From NCBI GenBank assembly GCA_022457065.1, contig JAJGBQ010000003.1, positions 4,216,001 through 4,280,000 of the forward strand: a stretch of DNA of 64,000 nucleotides, in the 5' to 3' direction. The DNA comes from Curvularia sp. ZM96 (lineage: Eukaryota > Ascomycota > Dothideomycetes > Pleosporales > Pleosporaceae). The translations under genes and the position numbers were made by a program. Under the pieces are notes generated by a model that saw only the letters and a program-made list of their open reading frames with translations, ran no database searches and was not told where the DNA came from. Shown here one piece after another: positions 55,515 through 64,000 of the stretch (within the stretch, counting starts at the first letter, position 1; every line of letters starts with the position of its first letter).

Positions 55515-58500
55515 CTACATATCTACTGTTTCGTTGAAACAGAGTACGCCATTGCCCTTCATATATCCATCAACACCCTCTGGAGTCGTTTGCCTGCGTG
55601 GGTTTGCGACGTGTAGGCTTCCAGGCTGCGCAACGTTTTCGGTAGGAGAATCCGTAATGTCCGTGACGAGAACGAGGCCGGCCGTCTTGATAGATTCAAT
55701 AAGCGCAGGGGCGAGTGACTAGATACCATCAGCCGTCGAACCTGTCATCTAGGCACAAGAACTTACCAGCAGACGAGAGCTGCATATCAGACCCATAAAG
55801 TTGTTATCTCTGGCAATTTGCACTGCCTCCTTCACAGATATCCTCGTGCGACCACTGCTCTGCACAATGTGCGTGTTCCCAGATGGCGACCGTGAGCTGT
55901 CCGCACCAAGTTCATTGCAGAGCAAGACTGGATCTGTTTCAAGTTAGTATCAGCCATATAGACTTGCTTGAGAAATACCCACAGTTAGGCTGTTTCCAAT
56001 TAATGACAGTGCAGATATCCTGATTGAAGGAGCTAAAGAGCACACTCCTCAGAGTACCGTCAATCTCACCTGCCCCCTGTGCTCTCAAATGGCGAGCGTG
56101 TTCAAAGACCACAGACAGAATCTTGTCCGCAAAGGTGTTCATGTCGAGTGTCGGACCAAGTTTGAGACTCTCTTCTTCCAGTTTTGACGGGAAAAGAACA
56201 TGCAACTCCACATGTATGTGAGCGGGAAGCGCTGCCAATGCGTCCTTCAAAGTGATGAATGAAGACGCCATGACTTGATAGATGTTGGGCAGATCGTCCG
56301 GACTGGCATTGCTCAGCTCCCTAGCGAGCTGTTCTGCAGTTACAGCAGCTCGCTGAGACCCAATGGCAGCAAATTGAGCATGCGTAAGGATGTTGACTGG
56401 AACTTCTAGGCCATGATGGTTGACCTTCCACTGCGGATGCAGCACTGGGATGCCGTCCGCCGTTAGCTGAACGAACAATCGGACATATTCACCAGATAGG
56501 CTTGAGCCGGTGATCAGAGTATGCGGTTGGGAATCGAGCTGGCTTGTGGCCTTCCAGTACGTGGCAAAATGTGTAATCTCTAGCGGAATGCCATGGAAGG
56601 GCTTGACAACTTGAAAGTCAAAAGTCACCCTGCCAATTGCACGAAGCCTGGGATCAAACAACTCGAGATGCCATCGTCCTGTGCTTTTAGAGCGTCCTGT
56701 AAACACTTCCGAGGAGGCTACACTCCGAGCAATGACCTTCGATCCTATCGTTGGGTACACGTCGAAATCTATGGAGAAAGCGTCTAGGTTTTCGATTTGG
56801 AAGGATATGACTTTGAATTCATCCTGGATAGGCAGCAAAAGGTTGCGTGGTATGAGGTCGGAGCTCTTTGACGAAATTGTGAGTCTCGCGGCTGGGTACT
56901 TGGACTCGTCGTAGAAGCGGATTGCATCTTTGCCAACCTTCTCGAAATTGATAACCACGAATGTCTTGGTGTCAAGAAAGTTGTGTCCGTATCGTCGGAA
57001 TGGAATGATCGGCGGGGGCAGGATGAATTCGGGAATGCCGTCAGGGTCGCCTTCTATGTCCATCGCCGTGGGCATCGAGCTAGGCATTTGCGAAGAAATC
57101 TGCGGAGAAGCTTGCTTCTGTGTCATCAGTCCAACACCACGGCCCACAGAGGCCAGTAGTGTCATGCATTCAATATGGCCTTCCCATGTGGCGTAGTACA
57201 TGGCAGACAGGCCCTTCTCGTCGACAATGTCCACATCAACTCCGCATTGGAGTAAGATCTTCAGACATTCTACATGCCCTTCACTTGCGGCATGGAACAG
57301 TGGCGTCCACTGATAGAGCTTGTCTGCTTGATCGAGATCAGCACCATACTTTTGCAGCATGAGCAGTGCCTCTGGTGCCTTTCCTGATCTAGCCACCAAG
57401 TGCTGGGGAAACAGTCCTTCTGCATCTGGAAGCATTTCGGCAGATCTCTGTAGAAGAAGCTCCAATATTTCTAGTGACGCGTATTGACATGCGAGGTTGA
57501 GCGGTACATGCTCACCAGGCCCTAAGCGAGTAAGATCAGCGCCTTGTGAGAGGAGAATTTCAACACAGGCGAGCTTTGAGTGCACAATTGCATGTATCAG
57601 TGGCGTGAAACTGTCTTGGTCGCGAAAGTTTATCGTATCCGGGGCGGTGTTGATGAGTTCCTGAACCAGTTCTACATGCCCGTGCATGCAAGCATAATGC
57701 AGTGGTATCCTGCCGTACACGTCCGTTGCGTGAGCATCGACATTGCTGGCAAGGCCAAGTCTTAGCACTTCAATGCGTCCACTGATAGACGCTTTGTGCA
57801 GACAATTTCGCTCATTGATTTCGTCTTCTTGTGCAAGGTTGACAAGGTTGGAGTCAAGAAGTATTTTCAGGGCAGACTCTGGAGCTTCTGCAACAGTGCT
57901 GAGGAATGCTCTTGAAATATGTTCGCGCGCGTCAGGAAGTGCGGACAGACGCGCGAGACATTCTTGGATTTTGCCTTGGTTTGCTGTGTTGATGGCCTGT
58001 ACGAATTGGTTGTCGAGCTCGATCTTTACGTCGAATGCGGGTTCGGAGACGCGTGGTTCAGTTGCACTCTGAGGCGCTTGCATTCCCTCACCTTCGGCCC
58101 ATCCGGAAAAGTCAAAGAGTGCCTGGGTCGCCTGGTCGGAGAGTGTGCTGATGACTTCCCGGTTAAAGCATGGTTGGACTTCGACGGCGCGCGCAAGGTA
58201 AAGCTGTTTTTCTCTTGACTGTTATCGAGATTAACCAGGGTTTGCAAGTGCTCGGAGATTGGTGACAGACCTTTGACGTTTTGTCCCACTGGAAAGGGTT
58301 AGCAAAGATACAACAATACAGTCAGACAACAAGGTCGAACATACCTTTTTGAGGATTTTGGAGAAGGCAGTCTCGTTCACTTCGACAAATTGCTAAGTCA
58401 GGTCAGTTTCGGCAAAATCCCCCCAAGTGCATGTGGACCAATCACCTCGAGCTTATTGAGGTCCATGCTAAACTGCTTTAGGCCCTCTTCTAGAGCAACA

Positions 58501-59134
58501 TAGCGCGAGGATGTCTTGGAGACAGACTGTGGATGTTGCTGCATCACTCTTTTCTTGTCAAGAAGGGTGTTCAAGCGTAGGCGCAACTGTGGCCATGGTG
58601 AGCAAGTACCAACTCGCAGTCTATGAGACATACCTCTGCCTCTTTTTGCAAGTAGAAGGTATTGACCTTCTCAAGTTCACGTTCCTGTAGCCATTGTCAA
58701 AATTCTGACCTACTGATTGGCGGGTACTACACTGCCTACCACTCTGAAGAAGAACGTGGCCTTGTTTGCCTGTAATGAGGTCTGCGGATCGATCGACTCA
58801 TGACTCCCTCCTTCGCTCTGTGGTGGGATGACTGGAGTGGCGCTAAGTTTCTTGATAAGCTACACAAAAACCTATCAGCTACCATGCTTGTTAGGAAAAA
58901 CAAACAAACTGGAAAGTAGGACGACCTTCTTGAGCGCCTTATAGTCGACAAAGCTGGCGGCATATTCCGGAATCTCCAGCTGCCTTTTCTGGATGTGTTT
59001 GCCAAACTTCCTGGTGAAACGGGCAGAGTCAGTAGTGTCTTCCTTTGACGCAAGACTGGTGGATGAGGCTTTCTTGTTCAATACCACCAAAGGGCGGGGT
59101 TGAAGGGTGTCCATATGGGGGGGAAGACGTACAT
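55515..59134 (-). CDS. PHO81: PHO81/NUC-2 phosphate-sensing regulator (SPX-ankyrin-GDPD-like)
   Basis: Ten exons on the complement (59133-59134, 58926-59010, 58740-58859, 58634-58684, 58446-58586, 58345-58392, 58271-58288, 55983-58218, 55767-55933, 55515-55718) give 1023 aa. The SPX domain starts KFGKHIQKRQLEIPEY and extends through NKLEQFVEVNETAFSKILKKWDKTSK. Six or so ankyrin repeats follow (for example DVYGRIPLHYACMHGHVELV, QWTPLFHAASEGHVECLKIL). The C-terminal GDPD-like region ends GNGVLCFNETVDM. The start codon itself is split: AT ends exon 1 and G begins exon 2. This family inhibits the cyclin-CDK pair (Pho80-Pho85; PREG/PGOV in Neurospora) when phosphate is low, freeing the transcription factor Pho4/NUC-1. 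SPX binds inositol pyrophosphates. The 18-nt exon 7 codes only WDKTSK. Confidence 0.92.
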
Positions 59135-60491
59135 TGTGCTAGCAGTAAGTAAAAAAACAAGAGCAGCGTTCTCGAAGCCTCACGGCAATGCGGGTATGAT
59201 GCACAGGCGACAGAGGTTAGCCCGAATCGCAAGGCAGATCTGACCATACAGGTTCTGCAGTGACAAGCGTGTGGCCGTGGGACAGCTGCCTATTCGGCAG
59301 TGGGGGCCTGGAAAACAAGGACAAATTGAGCAGAGGGGTCAGTGGTGAGAGCCCTGGCGGTAACCGTGCGTAGTTGTCAGGCAAGTCTGAGAGGTGAAGT
59401 CACTCGGGACGCGGCTGCTGGTACCCTGCAGAGGAACGGATTGCGTCCAGAGGGCTCGCTTGGATCGAGTCGGGCAAGGGAGTGGCAGCGATTTGGAAGA
59501 TGCCGAACGAGAAGCCGAGTTTTCAGCAAGGTGTGCCGGCGACTCGTTCTAGAAAGGGCCACGAGACGAGGTTGAGCATACGCTGGCACAAGAGCGAGCA
59601 GAGAGCGCCCATGTCGTTCACACGACAGGTGGTGTACTGACGAATCAGAAGGCGCAGAGCCGCCACGAGGTTCAGTAACTGCTCGAGCACTGATGTCCGT
59701 AGGTCGAGGGCGTCAAGCAGAGCAGGGGGGCGGGGGCCGGATCCGGCTATTCTACCGAGCCTTAGCGCTCTCGTCCGGTTACGTAAGGGCGTGGCTCGCC
59801 GCCAGTCCCTAGCTCAGACGGGCAGCTTAACCGCAGCGTTTCCACCTCGTCGAGGCGACGACAGGACCGGCCTGTATACTCGATGACGCCTTGCAGTCTG
59901 ATCCGCGGAAAAGCACAATCAAGATGCCCTGGCCTGGGCAGGCTGCGTCGTCATCATATCAACTCCATACCTTGCACGAGGCACTACCTGCTCTTGTACA
60001 GGCGCAGAATGGAACATGGAACGGCCCGGCTGCACGGTCAAACGCGCATGCGCAGTAGCCGCCAGACAGGCATCGGGGAAATCATACTGGCAGATAACCA
60101 TGTTTCTTCTTCTCGTTTGAGAGATGGCGTCGCCTTCTACGTCAGCAACGCTCCCTCTCTTTTTTACTATCTGTAAACCAAGCCAAGCTACCTCCAGGCC
60201 AGCCATGTGTCCATGCATCAAGCGAACAAATGAAAGGTCTATAGGGTATTAGACCAGAACGAACCCAATCCTGCCTGCTCGAAACTCTGACCGTGCCACA
60301 AATTTGCATGCTTCCTACCCGACCCAACACTGCCATCGCCTCTTGAATCCCCCTTCCCTCCACACTCACAGTCCATACATGTCCCATCCGTCAAGGTCAT
60401 TCGAGTGCTTACTGCTTGCAGACTCGTTGGGAGCGCTTTGAGCGTCGTAGGGCGTACGCGTAGCCACATTTGCCTCCAGTTCGACGTCAAG
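59135..60491. other. Intergenic PHO81 promoter / CRM1 3' side
   Basis: No gene supported. A perfect 12-bp palindrome gccggatccggc lies at 59736-59747, a CGG-N2-CCG type site. I looked for CACGTG, the Pho4/NUC-1 core, and did not see it here. Confidence 0.45.
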
Positions 60492-63400
60492 TCACAATTC
60501 GTCGTCGTCCATCTCCGAGGGCTTCAGCAGTCCGCCAACCTTCATGGCACGCTCACGCTCCTGCTCCTTGGCCGTCTTCGCCGCTTGCTCGCGCTCTTCA
60601 GCGTAGAGTTCAGCATTGTCTCCAGAGAACTCCTTCAGAGAAATCAAGAAGTCTCGAAGGATGATCTTGAACCGGTTCAGATCAGAGTTGGTGGCAAACA
60701 GTCCGTCAATGAACGATGCGATTTGGGCACTACGGCACGTCAGTAAGTATATCAACAAGCAATAGGAACAACATACGTTTGTAGGTTGGGGAAGGCAGTG
60801 GCCAGCAGGTTGCCGACAAAGTTTCGCAAGAACTCCCGGTTTGGTGTGCCTGCCGGCGCCATATCCGGCGATGTGTAGATTGGGCCCTGAAGCTTGTCCG
60901 AGTCAACAAGCCAGAACAACTTGGCGAGCAACATCGACTGTGATTTGAAACCAGCCTTGTGGTCGCTGTCGGTGACAACGAAGAAGACATCTTGGAGTAT
61001 GGTTGTGAAGAATGTTTGGAAGAACGCGTTGCAAGTCTGCTGGTCGGTTTCGGCCATGTTGGAAATGAGCTCGAAGCACATGGAAAGACCCGCACTCTCA
61101 ACCTCGCGGTTGTCGTGCTTACTGGCCCACATACACGAGTCGATGACGAACTTGAAGGATCGGGCATCCAGGCGTAACAGAGCCGGGAAGCAGCGGAGGT
61201 TGATGGTACGCAGAAGCTTGAAGAACTCGACACGGTGCTCGGGGTACTCGGAGAAGTCCTTGTTGATCATGTCCAATGTGCACTCGAACACACTGTCCAT
61301 GATGTTGATGATTTGATCTTCCATCATACCCTGTGAAATTGTTAGCGTACAGTCTGGACAGTGGCTGAGCGAGTCCAACCATGTGCTTGCTCAGATTGGG
61401 TCTCCAACGTACATGTAGTTTGTTGATGATGGTAGTCATCACATTCAATACTTCTGCTTCGCGAGCATCCGGCACGTTGTTCTTGTAGTCGATCAAGACG
61501 GCTTCCAAGAGCTTCGGTACAATGTTGTTGTGAATCATCTCCAGGTCGTCGGCTTTCTCAACGTACGTGTTGATGAGTTTCAAGATTTCTTTCTTGATTG
61601 TGCGGAGACCGCGCACCTTGGGCATCTTGGTCGCAATGTTGCCCTCCCGCTGAACCGCTTCATCGATGAGCTGTGAGCTCGCGCGGTACATTGTCAGCAT
61701 GTCAAAGTAGATGCGGCCGATCTGTGGGTAGAAGTAGGATCCAATCGATCCACATGCTGCAACGTTAGTCTTCATGATGTTACCAACAATCTTGATGACC
61801 TCGGCATCCTGGAGACAGGCAGGGTTCTGGTTGGCTTGCGCAATGATGTTGTCCCAAGCCGAGTTGGGGAGAGCCATCAAATCGGCGATGAGACGCTCCT
61901 GCATGCTCTTTTGCCCCTGGGCGCTAATCATGTACCCACAGGCCTCGTAGAAGGTGTGGACTTGTTGAGGCGAGAGGTCCGCAGTGATCTTTCTCAGATT
62001 GCGCACAATTTCGTCAATGAATGGCTCTGTCTCTCCGGGCTGGAGCGCAACAAAGTGTCTTCGGCACTTGTTTGCAATCTTGATGAACGTGTCACAAGCC
62101 ATGTCCTGCACACCTTCGTGGGTCTCGTGCATAAACTCGAACAGCTTGTTGACGACCGTCTTGAGGAATTTCCAGTGAGCCTTAAGGAATCGAGGGTACT
62201 GGCCGACAATGTACATGATGTTACTGGCGACGACGGCCTTGTTGTCTTTTCCTCGCTTCATCTCAGTCAGGCCCAAGAGATCCTTGATTACAGTTACCAA
62301 GAACCTCTTTTCTGTCTCTTCGTTCATGGCACCAGAGATCGAACCAATGGCCCAGCAGAGAGTATTGCAGTTGGCCCATGACCATTCCGAACCGTCGACT
62401 TGGCGAGCTAGCTTCTCCGACATGATCTGTTCGGTATCGTTAACATCCAAGTGTGTAAGGAAGACGAGACATTCTCGAGTCGACTTGTACAGCTGGATGG
62501 TGTCGCTCTCCTTGACGAATTCACGGACAATCTCGCCCTCGTCGTTCTCGACGATAAGGACCTCCTCAGGCCTGACCATCTTCTCAATCATGACGGTCCT
62601 GAGGTTGGAGAGAATCTCGGTGTACTTGTTCTTTCTCAACGGGTAGTTGGCCAACTCGCGGCCTCCGTTTCCAGGAATGCCCATGTTGAGGAGAGGGTTC
62701 ATGTCCGTAATGGGAAGCGCCTGCATCTCATCGTACAGCTCGGAGACAAGCTTGGTCCAGTATTCCAGGCAGATCTTGAAAACCTCACGATCGTCGATCT
62801 GACTAATACGGATAAGATAAAAGTGGCCGTGTGTGAGGAAGTCCCTGTTCATTAGGTTCTCGATGACGCTTAGGTGCATTGTGAAAAAGTTGGTAAGGAA
62901 CAGGGCAAGGTTCAGCACGAACTCCTGGTCTCGGCTGTTGCTGGACGAGTATGTGCTCTTCAGGTCGAGCGAGAGCGGGATAATCTTGGAGATTGCCGTC
63001 AATGTTTCGGTAAACATTGAAACGAGCTTGTCGTCATACGCAGGCTCTGTATGTAGACCAGCGATTTCGGTGAGACACTTCAAGGTGATGTTGCGGAAGT
63101 CGGGCACCTCGAGGAATCGACTTCGCAGCGTCTCGATCAGACTTTGGCCGCTGGGTGGCGTCTCGAAGATGTAACCTAGCGGGATCCAGTTGAGGAAGCG
63201 CAATAGGGTTTCCAAAGTTGCCTTGATGAGCGAGGCTTCGGTAGCTGTGCGTAGGACCTCTGAGCAGAGTTGGTAGATGGCGGTGAATTCGTCGCACATG
63301 CTCTGCTTGAGCTCCCTTCGCTTGGCCGAGGTCATCTGCTCCTCTGAGTAGTCAAAGACCTCCTCGGAGAGCAGGCGCAAAATAACCATGTTGTTCTCGC

Positions 63401-63933
63401 ATATTCCCAGGCTGCTATGGCATGACGATATGATTTCGTTGATGAACGTCGGCCAGTTGTGGGGCCATTCCTGCTTCAGGACGGAGACTAGGACGAGGTT
63501 GAGTTTGTTGAGAAGGGTGCGCTCGGCGCGGCGGGTATCGTCGTTGTTGGAGAGTTGGATAATGAAGTTGACGATAAAGTTGCGGATGCCTGCATGGTTA
63601 GCCCGGTTGTGGGAACTTTGTTCTTCTCAGACATACCTTGACATTGGTCGCGGGGGAGCACCTTCCATCTTGTCATGATGACATTGTCAAGAACTTGGAG
63701 ACCCAGGTCTGCTCTAGTAATTAGTGTCATGTCTCTCAAGCCTTGCACCACGCCACTCGTTTTTGCACTCACACTTAGTCTGCGGATACTGCGCGTCGGA
63801 AAGGATCTTGTCGACCAGAAGCCATGCGTCAGGGTTTTCTTTGAACTATACAGGTGTCAGCTGGACAAGCTCAGTCTGCGCCCGCGGGAGCGAGGCTGCC
63901 TACCTGGTTCAGCGTAGCTTGGGCTTGTTTTTG
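60492..63933 (-). CDS. CRM1: Exportin-1 / CRM1, 5' end missing
   Basis: Six exons on the complement are visible (63904-63933, 63773-63845, 63637-63708, 61413-63589, 60777-61330, 60492-60729), 1047 aa. The start and roughly 30 residues lie beyond the right edge. The visible part starts QKQAQATLNQFKENPDAWLL and reads through HEAT repeats: NVIMTRWKVLPRDQCQGIRN, SEWSWANCNTLCWAIGSISG, DKRFLVTVIKDLLGL-like KRFLVTVIKDLLGLTEMKRG, and MINKDFSEYPEHRVEFF. CRM1 exports cargo with leucine-rich nuclear export signals together with RanGTP. The cysteine in QDMACDTF (codon 62094-62096) corresponds to human Cys528, the leptomycin B target. The acidic C-terminus (EMDDDEL) is normal for fungi. Confidence 0.95.
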
Positions 63934-64000
63934 CTACAAAGTGAGTGCGTTAGCTATGCTCTAGAGGCCTGCTGCGTGATCAGAGGGCACGAGAGGACAT

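Noticed and set aside
59135..60491. Pho4/NUC-1 CACGTG sites in the PHO81 promoter
   Set aside because: None seen; phosphate autoregulation is therefore not claimed.

Overview
The window is nuclear DNA from a filamentous ascomycete. Genes have short introns of about 50-120 bp with GT(A/G)NGT donors and CTAAC branch sites. Two families are typical of filamentous fungi: a HET-domain protein and a PHO81/NUC-2 regulator. The protein set and style suggest Pezizomycotina, probably a Dothideomycete (Pleosporales-like); the order is my inference. All exon joins were worked out by eye from splice signals, reading phase and family knowledge.

Layout. 1-2.4 kb: no gene seen. 2.5-9.4 kb: TatD-type hydrolase (+), intronless GH94 disaccharide phosphorylase (-), HET-domain protein (-). 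10-19.2 kb: WD40 protein (-), lipoate-protein ligase (+), small unknown protein (+), C2H2 zinc-finger protein (+), FAD monooxygenase (-). 20.8-29.3 kb is a dense housekeeping block: Golgi golgin with a GRAB/GRIP-like end (+), mitochondrial ribosomal protein bL32m (-) divergent from septin CDC10 (+), LTO1 (-) divergent from cytosolic methionyl-tRNA synthetase (+). 30.3-37 kb: siderophore-type MFS transporter (+), large cysteine-rich GPI protein (+), U3 snoRNP protein MPP10 (-). 37-40.5 kb: gene-poor, partly AT-rich. 40.5-47.5 kb: CHY/RING ubiquitin ligase (+), ribosomal protein eL31 (+), small CFEM-like GPI protein (+), DUF1857 protein (-). 48.4-63.9 kb is a minus-strand series: RSP5-type HECT ligase, ABC1/ADCK-type mitochondrial kinase-like protein, PHO81/NUC-2 phosphate regulator, and exportin CRM1, which runs off the right edge.

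Most genes are conserved single-copy housekeeping genes and do not form one pathway. The accessory-looking genes are GH94, HET, the monooxygenase, the siderophore transporter and the two cell-surface Cys-rich proteins; they fit a plant-associated or saprotrophic lifestyle (inference). I found no secondary-metabolite cluster, intact transposon, CRISPR array or convincing tRNA gene. The most unusual signals concern gene architecture and regulation. They are a start codon split by an intron in PHO81, a HECT catalytic cysteine codon split by an intron, a three-codon uORF whose stop overlaps the start of the CHY/RING gene, a ~240-bp tandem duplication upstream of RSP5, a stop-free 54-nt intron in the kinase-like gene, and a foldback GC-rich island upstream of the GH94 gene.
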